From NCBI GenBank assembly GCA_019693395.1, contig JAAMXP010002083.1, positions 44,871 through 63,564 of the forward strand: a stretch of DNA of 18,694 bases. The letters run 5' to 3'. Shown piece after piece: positions 9,301 to 18,641 of the stretch. Positions within the stretch are counted from its first letter, which is position 1, and each line of letters begins with the position of its first letter. Below the pieces are notes generated by a model. It saw only the letters and a list, made by a program, of their open reading frames with translations. It was not told the origin of the DNA and made no database searches. This stretch comes from Ettlia oleoabundans (taxonomy: Eukaryota; Chlorophyta; Chlorophyceae; Chlamydomonadales). A program made the translations under genes and the position numbers.

Positions 9301-12300
9301 ATGTTGGCCAAAAACATCGACTTGGCCTCGGCAGCGGTCTCAGCGGCAGCCTTGGCCTCCTGCACACAAGGTCCATGTCAACATTGGGAGGAGGCACAGG
9401 GAAACCAAATTGAGAGGAGGCATGCAGGAGGTGCAGTGGGTGGCAGACGAGCAAGCAGCGTCCAGCCCCTGCATCCACTCGTCTTTCCTCATGCTGCCCA
9501 CCCCCAGGCCCCAACCTGCAGCTCCTTCTCTGCCTGCCGCCGCAGCGTCAGCTCCGTCACGTCGCTCTGCACCCCAATGAAGCTCAGCAGGCGGCCAGCG
9601 GCGTCACGCACAGGGGTGATGCTGCAGCAAGCAGAGGCAGAGACAGAAAGGGGTGAGAGGGGGAGATGTCACCGCTTGAAGCGGGTTGCGTGCCTGCACT
9701 GCCTGCCCCAAGCCCGTACAAGAGGGCTAGCAAGGACAGGTGCACTGGGACGGAAGTGACAGTTAGGTAGCAGTGCTGGGCAGGAGGCAACACCACAACA
9801 CGTTGCACACTGTGCCCCCATCCTTCAAAATACCAGGAAGATTACTTAGAACACACACCCTTTGACTTTCTCTCCCACCTTAGCATGTTGTAAAACTCCT
9901 CGCCGTTCTTCCTGTAGTTGAGTAGCTCCACGGTCACCTCGCGACCCTCGTGCAGCGCAGTGGCCAGCCGCTGCACGGTGGCGGGGTCGGTGCGGGGACC
10001 CTGCAGGAAGCGGCAGTTGCGGCCAATGACCTCCTTGCGGCTGTATCCAGTGATCCTGCAGCATGGGAGGGAGGCAAGAAGGAGTAGGGTGGGTGGGGGG
10101 GTCCGGCCCCGATGAGATGAGCGGGGTGAGGACGATGATATGAAGGGACCTCCAAACAAATTGTTGACGGAGACGAGCTGCCCGCTTGCTTGCGGCTAGC
10201 TCGCCAAACTGTGCAATGCCTTGCCAACTGTCCAAGCATAGTGGCCAACCAGCCAGCCGCACGGCCATGCGCCATTCAGTCGCTGCTATGTTGTGCCCTG
10301 CCATCTGCTGCCCCACTGTCCCACCCACCTGAGGAAAGCGGTGTTGCAGTAAACTACTGGGCAATCCTTAACAGAGGGGTCGCAGATGGTGATTCCCTCA
10401 TTCAGGTTACTGCGTGTAGGAACAGGAATTGGGGAGCAAGAGAATGGTGGCATTGAGGAGGGGAGACGGAGCGTAAGGGATAGCTGGCGCAGCGTGGTGT
10501 TGCAACAAAACCAGGAGCCATGAGGCGCAGGCAGGCAGCCAGTCAGCCGCCCACCCACCTCAGCGCCTGCTCCCGCATGTGGAAGGCCGCCTCTGCCGCC
10601 TTACGCTGACTCACATCCCGCTGCACCATCACGTAGTTGGCAACGCGACCGCTGCTGCCGCTTTCACGAATGGGCGTGATGGAGATCTGCTCAGGTACAG
10701 CATATAATCGAGGGAGCAAGCACACTAAAGTGTTGTCAAAGCTGATGGACAGACAGGAGCGCACGGTGTGCTACAGCCAGAGCAGGACGTTGTTGCTGTC
10801 TCAAAGTTGCAACACCAGGATGGTAACGTCATACGACAAGTCCATCTGTTGTTCTTGAACCTAAACACAGAGAGAGCTGCCCCACCTGGCTCCAGAAGGG
10901 TGTGCCGTCTGCACGGTAGACCAGCAGCTCGGCAGCGATTGGCCTCCCCTCCTCAAGGGCCGCTGCAATGTCAGCCAGCACCACTGGGTCGGTGTCGGGG
11001 CCGTGCAAGAAGCTGTGGCCACGTCCCAGAACCGAGGACTGGCTGTAGCCTGCTGGCAGAGCATGATGGAGGAGTGGGCGGGCTGTGAGACGCGTGGCAG
11101 GCAGGGACAACGCAGCAAGGGGGATGGGCAGGGATTGGGGCATCGACGGAGGCGCCAGGATGTGAGGCTGGGAATGGGAATGAGTGTGGGCACAATGAAC
11201 CGCGTCTCATGCCTTTGAGAGGGTCCAGCCCTGGTGAGAGCACAGGCTGAGAACCATGGTGGTGCAAGTTTGGTGTGCAGAAGCTTGTGAGCGGCATACT
11301 TGTGGCTGCCAGCACAACAGCCAGCACAGCAGAAAGCAGCGTTGAGCGGCAAGTGTGCGTGCCTGTGAGGCGCTCGAAGGCCTTGTTGGCATAGATGATG
11401 GGCTGCCCAGGCTGGGTGGGGTCTGTGATCACAATGCTCTCGCTGGTGCTGGCCAACGCCTGGTTGCACAGCTGTGCCAGTGGCGGCGGTACAGCATCAT
11501 CGGCTGCCGTGCATGTCGAGGTGTCAGCCGCCCCATCAGCTGGCGACACAGTGCTGAGACCCAAGCCTGCGGCTGGGACGTGGACTGCGCCAGGGCCAGC
11601 GCCAGGATTGGGGCCAAGCTGCGCATTCAGCAGCGTGCACACAATCAGAGAGCTGCGAGCGCCGCTGTCACCGTTCCTGGAAGCCAGCGGAGCAACGTTG
11701 ATGCGGCAATGAAACCTGCCGTTGTTGTTGCTGCTGTGGCTGCCGCTGATACTGCTGCTGCCACACCACATGTCCACCTGTGCACGCTGCCCAGCTGCAA
11801 TGGCTGCCCCAAGCTGCTCTGCAGCGAGAGAAGAACCTTCTGCTGGCTGCAGCAGCTGCGTCCATAGGCGCCCAATTGCAGATGTTTCGTCGAGGCAGGC
11901 CGCTACCTGGCACAAGGCTGGGTTGGCAAACACCACCCTGCCGGCGGCATCGCATACCCATATTGGCTGCGGCAACACGTGCAAAGCAGCAGCCCCCTCC
12001 ACTTCAGGTGGCTGCCAAGGTTGTGCTGGGTCAAGCTGCTGCTGCTCATCGGCCACGCTGGCATGTGGCCCATAGCTCGATTGGCAGGCCCACGTGCACC
12101 GGCCGCCCAACAGCGGCGTCACAGTCACATCCAGACACTGTCCCGTATCGCCGCTGCTGCACCCTCCATCGCCAGAGGGACCATCTTGGGGATGCAACTG
12201 CAGCTGGGTGCAGCCCTCCTGCTCCCCAGCCAGCCGCCGTCCCAGACCAGTGCAGGCTGCCGCCGCCTGCTGGTCCACTTCATGACACAGCACCTGCTGC

Positions 12301-12637
12301 GGATCGCTGCCATGTAGCGTCCCCTGACTATAACCCAGCATATTGCCCGCACCAGCTATTGCGCTCAGGACATCATGCTGGCTGCTATTTCCTGCGGAGA
12401 AAGCAGCGCGCAACGGAGGCGGGATGGAGCGGCGGCCGACTGAAGGATGGCGGCAAGCTGCACGTGTGAGACCGGCGACCTGCTGTTTCGCTTGAGATTT
12501 ACGTCTGGCAACGTTATGCGGCATCAGAGCAACAGCTAGGTAGTGTTAGCAGATGGTTACGCACCTGGCAAAGTGGGTAGGAGCGCCTCGCCTCCTTCGC
12601 AGCTCAGGACCTCTTGGGCCTGCTCTATGACTGTCAT
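3391..12637 (-). CDS. Blue-light (LOV) hybrid histidine kinase, PAS-PAS-LOV-LOV-HisKA-HATPase-REC-REC, 18 exons, about 1749 aa
   Basis: Exons (minus strand order): 12637-12565, 12391-11363, 11049-10886, 10686-10559, 10409-10329, 10055-9879, 9621-9516, 9359-9252, 8931-8644, 8380-8056, 7848-7421, 7192-6239, 5994-5814, 5555-5462, 5164-5045, 4879-4137, 3823-3729, 3546-3391. All phases agree and the sum is 5250 bases. Start ATG 12637 in context CACCATGA. Domains: partial PAS about 30-122; PAS 161-281; LOV-like 331-450, with GRGHSFLH where GRNCRFLQ is expected (His379 for Cys); LOV 465-575, with GRNCRFLQ (Cys506) and flavin contacts Asn538, Asn548, Gln569; HisKA with [10 protein letters not shown] (His608); HATPase_c with N-box Asn726, G1 DSGIGIS (Asp795) and G2 GTGLGLAIS (about 825-833). 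A low-complexity linker of about 400 residues follows, then a degenerate receiver about 1270-1400 (no phospho-Asp; SKP at 1379-1381), an Ala-rich linker, and a canonical receiver about 1611-1733 (Glu1616/Asp1617, phospho-Asp1662, Ser1693, Lys1715). No output domain, HPt or membrane segment is seen. Inference: light-driven autophosphorylation passes phosphate to Asp1662, then to an unseen HPt protein. Confidence 0.88.
4916..4956. repeat. Two-copy direct repeat (19 bases, 22-base period) in kinase intron 15
   Basis: GGCGGGTCAACACAATTTT occurs at 4916-4934 and again at 4938-4956, separated by CCC. It lies inside the intron 4880-5044 and is probably a recent local slippage duplication. Confidence 0.8.
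7374..7401 (-). repeat. G-tract cluster (G-quadruplex-prone) in kinase intron 11
   Basis: On the transcribed-sense minus strand there are runs of nine, six and five G (7401-7393, 7390-7385, 7378-7374) within 28 bases, just after a CA/TG dinucleotide run and about 20 bases downstream of the intron 11 donor. Confidence 0.6.
7417..7421 (-). terminator. TGTAA signal spanning the exon 11 / intron 11 junction of the kinase
   Basis: The junction reads CCAT|GTAAGT on the minus strand, so the poly(A) pentamer TGTAA covers the last exon base and the first four intron bases. Whether it acts as a poly(A) signal is unknown; see findings. Confidence 0.35.
11050..11362 (-). other. GC-AG intron (kinase intron 2) inside the LOV-like domain
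   Basis: Exon 2 ends CTCACAG followed by GCACGC; exon 3 begins after GCCAGCAG. The phase-1 junction restores the LOV signature ERLTG|YSQ. No GT dinucleotide lies close enough to the domain break to replace the GC donor. Confidence 0.75.
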
Positions 12638-13750
12638 GGTGCCATCGCACGGCAAGAAACCCTCCCAGCGTCGCTAATTGCACCGGTGGGACACTGAGAG
12701 TAATGCCCCCAGGCGGGTTTGGGGGCAAAAAATAGCGATTTACAACATGCAGAAACAGTTTTTCTAACGGGAACAGCCTCAGACTTCCCTCAACCCCCGA
12801 TTTCGGATGGATCACTCGTGGCCGCAAAGTCACCGATGCTTTAGCAGGGGCGCAGGCGCGGAATTTGTCTCGCCTCGCGACGGGGCTGGGGTTTGTGTTC
12901 TAAACTCTATAGCAAGCACGGTAGCAAGAGCAAGTCACCGCAGGTCGCTGCTACGCAGAGGCTGGCTGGGCCCCACACAAGGCAGCCCCTCCCTCTCGTG
13001 CAACCCTGCTGCCCGTTGCACTTCGCAATATCGTCATTGCCAATCGCTACTGACGCAATGATGATGCTGTCAGGTAAATTCCTTGCCATTCCGACAAAGG
13101 ATAACTCAGGTGCCGTACGCTCCAGCGGGTTGTCGGTGGCACCGGCGGGTGAACAGAAACCAAGCCTTTCCTCTCTCACTTGCGAGTGTGCAACAAATGG
13201 AGAGGATGTAAGCATGATCTAGCATTGCTAAGTCGAGTCAACAGTCTGCCCTCCCTAAACATTCCAAATACAGCATGCGTGATTTGCAGTGCATACCGCT
13301 CGCAGCCCGACTGGTTGTCAGCTGGCCAGTGGAACTCCTAGGGAAGGAGTTCCAGCCCAAGCGTTTCCCTCCCCTCACAGCAGATAAACAGAGCTTGAGA
13401 AACAAAGAAAATCCGAGAACATCGCCCATCAGTAACTGGAGCATTACAGCCAGCCAGACTGACCTGACCGCCGCGGCGCGCTGTTGACCCGCTCACAAGC
13501 GGGACACGTAAGTGTAGTGCGGCAGGTTCATGGGATCACCCGACTCTGTCCGCCCCGTATCTGCCGTCTCCTGTTGGCCCGGTAAGTGTGTGTCATGTGC
13601 AAGGCATGAGCCCAACGCCCACACCAGCCCGGGCACACCGCGGCCCTGCTGCTGGGCGCCAACCCGCCAACCCATCAAGCGCTTGTAGGCAATTCCGCTA
13701 GCTTCCCGGGATCCACCGGAGCAGAGGCTCGGTAGCTGACTCGGCCGGCC
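12638..13750. promoter_or_regulatory. Shared divergent upstream region of the LOV kinase and the channel
   Basis: 1113 bases separate the two start codons, which face away from each other. The region must contain both promoters and 5'UTRs. I find no credible exon, no G-box CACGTG and no obvious TATA box. The most notable element is the perfect inverted repeat at 13330-13354. Confidence 0.6.
13330..13354. repeat. Perfect 10-base inverted repeat with 5-base spacer
   Basis: TGGAACTCCT (13330-13339), spacer AGGGA, then AGGAGTTCCA (13345-13354). It sits about 400 bases upstream of the channel ATG and about 690 bases upstream of the kinase ATG. It could be a site for a dimeric DNA-binding protein or a hairpin in a 5'UTR. 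Confidence 0.75.
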
Positions 13751-16700
13751 ATGGCACGGCTGTGGGCCCTGCTCCTACTGGCGGCCTGTCTGCCCCTTAG
13801 CGCCGCATATGTGCTGGATCCAAGCTCCTTAGACCTGGGTGGCGGCACCATCAACATCTGCACGTCTGAGTACACACCTAGTGAGTCAGCCGGCAGTGCC
13901 AGTCGTGCCCGCACTGCCACAGCTACCGCTGACGTCTTCTCTGCTGATGCCACTGCTGGCCGCTGCTGTCGGCCTCTCCTGGCTGTTGCTGCTGCCTGCA
14001 GCTGCCCAGTCCCACCTTTCCCGCGACCTGGCGGTCGTGCCTGTCCATGCCTGCATCTGCTCCATGCCACCCTTCCCTCGATTCCTAGAGCACGCATGCT
14101 CTGGCCTCCACTGTGCCACACCCATGAAGTTGCCCCCTGCTTTCTAACGCTTCCCTCTTGCTTTTCCTCCGTTGCAGTTGCGTATTGCGAGGACCGCGAC
14201 CCCTCCCAATACAGCGGCTATGAGATAGAGCTATTTGAGCGTGTGCGGCGCCAGCTGGGCTGGGCTAACGACCGCCTCAACTGGAGCTGCGTCGACTGGT
14301 ACACCATGACCGACTCGCTGGCTGCCGGAGATGGAGTGTGCGACATTGGGGTGGCCGGCGTGGATGTATCTGTGGACTACCTTTACCAGGGCATCATGTT
14401 CACCTTCCCCACACTCAGGTGAAGCCGGTTGATCGGGCGGCCCTGGCCGTAACCCCAGCAGCCCTGCAGTACGCCCGTGTGCTGCCACAGTGAATCCTGC
14501 TTGTTGTGTGAAGCCATGGCGAGGGGCGATGGAGCTGAGGCACCCTGGCCACCCAACTTCGCCCACCTGGATTTGCCCGTTGCCGTGCAGCCTGGGCGGC
14601 TACCGAATTCTGGTGCCAGCGGAGGAGTCAGTCCCGGAGACCTGGGTAAGTGGCCCCAGGGGTACACCAGCTACCTTTGCCTGCTCGAGAAGCAAGCAGG
14701 CATGAAAATGGCACTCAAATCAGCAGTGCTGTTGGGCAGCCACCACTTCAACCCACCCCCTCGTGCTGGGCCTTGCAACCATACTGGTAGCTGGCGGCCA
14801 ACTATCAAGCATGCGGGCACACCCTACCTCTCTGCCCACAGGCCTTCATGGATGCCTTTACCGCGGAGTTGTGGGTTGCCATCGTCTGCACCATGGTGGT
14901 GGTAGGCTGCATCATTTGGGGGGTGGAGCGGTGGGCAAACATTCGGCCACCGCCGCCGGGCATGCCACCGCCACCGGCCCTGGAGAAGCAAGTGTGGACG
15001 TCTCTGGGGCGGCCCATGCAGGTGCACGCATGCCAATATTGTATACAAATACCTGGGGCCTGCATTACCCGGGTTGTAATATGCATGTCCCCAGCACTGA
15101 ACTCTGAGCAGGCTGTGGTCCTGAGTAGATTGGTGCTGCCCCCTGCAGACAACTGACATGGTTTCCCGCAACACTGCTGGGAACCTTATTGTGGTGGTCT
15201 ACGGGTTCATGATGTTAATTTTGGTGACGCTCCTAACTGCAAACACAGGTGCATTTGCACGACAACAGGCTCAGAAGCCTGGTTACAGGCAGTTGTGGTC
15301 CCCCTGGTCACAGCATGGCTGCCAGGCTACACCTTCATCCACAAGCAAAGTAGCTTGCTTGCCGCTGTGTGGCTTGAGGCTTATGTGGAATTAATAGTTG
15401 ATTTAGATCAGCCCTTTTAAGACGTACCTACTCCCTTTCTCTCGTTGCCTTCCTGCGTGTGTAGCCGCCAACCTGACCGCCACGCGGCTGCAGAGCAACA
15501 TACGCAGCGTGGAGGACCTGCCCGGCAAGACGGTGGGCACCTGGGACGACACCTCCTACATCAACGACCTACTCAAACGAGGCATCAAGGCAAAGGGCTA
15601 TCGCTGGGACAATGTGGAGGATGAGAGGCGCATGTTTGACGCGGTGGCGGTGCGTTCATTCCATTCTGGGGGATGTCGGTTACTGGTGCCCTAACAACAG
15701 CTTCTCTTGATATGATGCCGCGTCCTGAGGCACATGCTGCTCGCTGCCAGCGGCATTAGGCACTCACATTCCTTGCTGGGCGGTGACTGCACTGCTGTCC
15801 GCAGAAGCGCGAGGTTGATGCCCTGGTGCTGGACTCGTACGTGCTTGATTTTCATGCTGCTTCACGCTGCGACGTGCGGGTGGTGGGCGACGTTTGGGAG
15901 CAGGCGAGCACACACTTTTGCCTGGTGGTTACTGGGGGTTACATTGTGAACCCGGCCATCTGCCAGAAGCACATGTGGGCTCGCTTGCTTACAAGATTGC
16001 AGCAGCCTCAATGCCTGTGACAGGCACGTGGCAGGTCGCTTCATCGTTGGGCGGGCAGTCATTATTGGGAGCAGCATGGAGTCACCGGCGCACTGGCTCA
16101 CATGTTTCCGTGCTATGTGCCTGCCGCTCTTCTCAAAGGGAATGTCTGCTTGCAGTATGATCAAGCCTTGGCCTTCAGCTCGGTCTTTGAGGACTCCCCC
16201 ATCATCAAGAAGTTCAACGAAATTCTGGTGCAACTCAAGGAGTCGGGTGAGCCGGCAGCGCCAGCACTCCGGGCATTGCAGGCTGCAGCCTGGAGGGCAT
16301 GTGCATGCGGGACCCTCGGCATTTGGCTGGTGGGAACTGCCTCATTACCCTGGTCTGCTACGCTGGTCTGTCTCCCTCCCATCAATCCCTTCATCGCGCC
16401 ATTGTCCTATTTGCTCCCTCACCTGCAGGCGACATGGAGAACCTGGTCAACAACTTTGTCAAGCCGCCAGAGGCCAGTTGCAAGTCCCGCGGCGTGTCTG
16501 AGACCACCACCAAAGTTTCCTTCAAGGAAGTGGCGGGTCTATGGATACTGCTGGCTGCCAGCGTGGGTGTAGCGCTGGTTTTGGTGATCATCAGCCAGCT
16601 GATCAGGCGCGGCGCGCTGCGGGTGGTGCGCACCAAGACTTACCAGTCCAGCCTGCGCCGCATACAAACCCTCAGGGCCGCCCAGAAGACCAAGAGCAGC

Positions 16701-17036
16701 AGCGGCAGTGGCCAGGGTGGCTGGCTGCCACAGACTGGTCATGGCAGTGGCAGTGCGGCAGCAGATGCGGGATTGCAGGGCGGAGGCATCCAACAGACAG
16801 ATTTGGAGGGGCGGCGGCAGGACAGTGCGCTGGCAGAAAATCCAGCAGGCAGCGAGGGGCAGGGAACAAACAGGGTGGGCTGGTCGCTGCCGCCAGCACC
16901 GCCAGGTTATCCTCCGCTGCCACCACCGCAAACGGCGGCAGCACAGCATGACGTAACCCAGCTGTCATCCAGGCTGGAGGATGTGCTGCTGCGCATGGAA
17001 GAGCTGCTTCAGGCAAGGGGGCCAATGACGGCATAG
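13751..17036 (+). CDS. Ionotropic glutamate receptor-like ligand-gated channel, nine exons, about 570 aa
   Basis: Exons: 13751-13880, 14178-14418, 14591-14645, 14842-15021, 15149-15248, 15465-15649, 15805-15927, 16156-16246, 16429-17036. The end of exon 7 is uncertain: 15924, 15927 and 15945 are all phase 0. The start ATG sits in CCATGG and opens a signal peptide (MARLWALLLLAACLPLSAA). S1, about 30-142, begins INICTSEYTPIAYCEDRD and contains YEIELFERV, as in periplasmic-binding-like ligand domains. M1 is about 152-170 (VAIVCTMVVVGCIIWGV). A Pro-rich loop and pore segment QVWTSLGRPM follow. M3 is about 214-232 and runs into LLTANTAANLTATRLQ, the counterpart of the SYTANLAAFLT gate motif. S2, about 245-395, has SVEDLPGKTVGTW and LVLDSYVLDF, with Asp307 at the usual ligand acidic site. 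M4 is about 404-427. A 143-residue Gly/Ser/Gln-rich tail ends in a short amphipathic, coiled-coil-like stretch. There is no N-terminal LIVBP-like domain. Expected location is plasma, ciliary or endomembrane with the ligand domain outside the cytosol; ligand and ion selectivity cannot be read. It is transcribed divergently from the LOV kinase. Confidence 0.85.
15075..15079 (+). terminator. TGTAA inside channel intron 4
   Basis: Lies 54 bases into the intron between the M1/pore exon and the M3 exon. If used, it would end transcripts after M1. No evidence of use. Confidence 0.2.
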
Positions 17037-17496
17037 CCAGCGTCCGGCTGCTCGTACCCTGCGTTCGTGTCGTTCACTGTGGAATCGTGGTGCACCAGAG
17101 TGCTGCACCCAGCACAGCCGCCCTTGTGTATGCCCAGTGTTGTGTATGCCAAAGTATATCAGGACAAAGAGCCTATCCGTTTCATGTGTCATGTCATTGG
17201 CAGAAGCCATAACATTGCTAGACCCAACCCCTCTCCACCTGCTATGAAGCTTTACTTGCCTCTTCGAGACCAATAAACTGCTCATATGTTCCCGCCCCTT
17301 TCGCATTGTTTCGGCATACATCCCCTTCCTACCATCTATCAGTACTGATTGTACTGCAGCATCAACTTGTTGTATCCTTCATTGTGCATTCCATGTGAGC
17401 TAATGAGGCAGGTTATGCATGCCGGCTATGGTGCAGATCCACGCCATACCAACCCAGCCTTACCGACCCGACCCACATCTCTTTCACATGCGCAAC

Positions 17497-17501
17497 TGTA
17501 A
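17497..17501 (+). terminator. TGTAA poly(A) signal of the channel gene
   Basis: About 460 bases past the TAG at 17034-17036. An AATAAA at 17272-17277 also lies in the 3'UTR, but TGTAA is the expected green-algal signal. Confidence 0.55.
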
Positions 17502-17515
17502 CTTGCAATCAAAAG

Positions 17516-18202
17516 GGTTCTTGGCAAGAGCGGTACTGGCAGCGTTCTAGACCAAAACGTTGCAGGCCTGTGGGTGTTTCAAGTTTGAGCTGAGCTAGAA
17601 CCTACTGGATCTGGCTAAGACTTGGGTCGCACGCGGCAAGCAGGGATCAAGCAAATCTGCAATGGTTGGATAGGCACTGGGCACAATGAGGATCTGTTGT
17701 GCTGCTGTCTGTGCCCCGCATGGAGCAGATGTTGCCGGCAAAGGCGATACCTGTCAGCCGCTCATCCCTACTTCTTCAATCCCCGTGGCCCTTCCCTAGC
17801 GGCAACACTGAGCTTACTTCATAAATATCGTTTCTGCATGCTTCTTTTGAAACTCTTACTGATCAGTCAGAAGCTTGTAGCAGCATGCAGCTTCAACTTA
17901 GCTAACGAGCCAGTGTCAATGCAAAGCACTATGGAGAAGGCTCGGTTCCCTTGTGATTGTCTCTTATCAATGGAGGAGCGCTGAAGGTGACCAAAAGTGC
18001 CGGCGCATTGAGCATCACAGGACACGTGCAGAGGTGGGAAGTAATAAAAAGTGAAACCACTGGCAAGCTGGGGACCAAGCCCTAAGGGCCAGGCGCTAGA
18101 GGCTCACACGCCAGGCCCTTGCCCGCTGTGCCTTTGCCCGTTCCTGCGCACTGTGGCCATGCGTCCCCCATGGCCCTAGGGCCAGCTAGGCAGCGGTATG
18201 GC
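17516..18202. other. Convergent intergenic region; no gene recognised
   Basis: About 690 bases between the likely end of the channel transcript and the INCENP-like stop codon. It probably holds the INCENP-like 3'UTR. I find no minus-strand TGTAA here, so that gene's poly(A) site is unresolved. A plus-strand open frame at 17622-17984 has Cys-rich low-complexity content without motifs. Confidence 0.4.
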
Positions 18203-18593
18203 TCAGAGGAAGCCCATGGCCTTCTTGTAGTGCAACTCCTCCTTCCATGTCACCCTGTCCTCAATCCAGTTGCCGCTGCTGGTGCGCCGACTAAGGTCCT
18301 GTTTGCTCTTGCCTGCACAGAGGCCCATGCAGGCGCCCAAGCGGGTGCAGCAAGGCAGTGAGAAGACGCTCGAAAGGGACAGTTCTTCCTAGGTCAACGG
18401 GGACATTGAAGCATGCTGTTCCATGGATTGGAGAGCAGGCACCCATGGTGGCAAGTCTGGATGCGGGGTTGGTGCAAATGGCTACGAGCAACTGTCACAG
18501 CACGCCATCGCACGGCTCACCGTTGGCAAACACCTCATCCAGGGAGCACGTCTTCTGGTGCTGCTGAAAGATCTCATCCGGGTCCACGTATGC
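18203..18593 (-). CDS. INCENP-like chromosomal passenger protein, C-terminal IN-box (5' part outside window)
   Basis: Two terminal exons: 18593-18521 and 18312-18203; the intron is 18313-18520 with GTGAGC donor and CAG acceptor, joined G|GC to give Gly. The first encodes AYVDPDEIFQQHQKTCSLDE followed by VFANG; the second encodes KSKQDLSRRTSSGNW, then a basic helix with WKEELHYKKAMGFL and a TGA stop. The series DPDxIF, CxLxxVF, RTSSxxW is the IN-box layout. Known of the family: the IN-box wraps the Aurora B kinase lobe and activates it, and Aurora phosphorylates the TSS serines for full activity; INCENP is the scaffold of the chromosomal passenger complex at centromeres and the spindle midzone. 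The N-terminal Survivin/Borealin-binding helix and any coiled coil would lie beyond the right edge. Plant homologues include WYRD. Confidence 0.82.
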
Positions 18594-18641
18594 CTGTGAG
18601 GAAATCAATATCGGGTAGCGGGGAGCGACAAGTGGGTATGG

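Noticed and set aside
12546..12833. Minus-strand open frame covering the kinase's first exon
   Set aside because: It is out of frame with ATG 12637, which joins exon 2 in phase and has a good start context; the longer frame has no recognisable content.
17272..17277. AATAAA as poly(A) signal of the channel gene
   Set aside because: Core chlorophytes mainly use TGTAA, which is present at 17497-17501; AATAAA here is probably coincidental, though an alternative end is possible.
17622..17984. Plus-strand open frame of 120 codons downstream of the channel
   Set aside because: Cys-rich, no domain signature and no splice continuation; more likely noncoding sequence between convergent genes.
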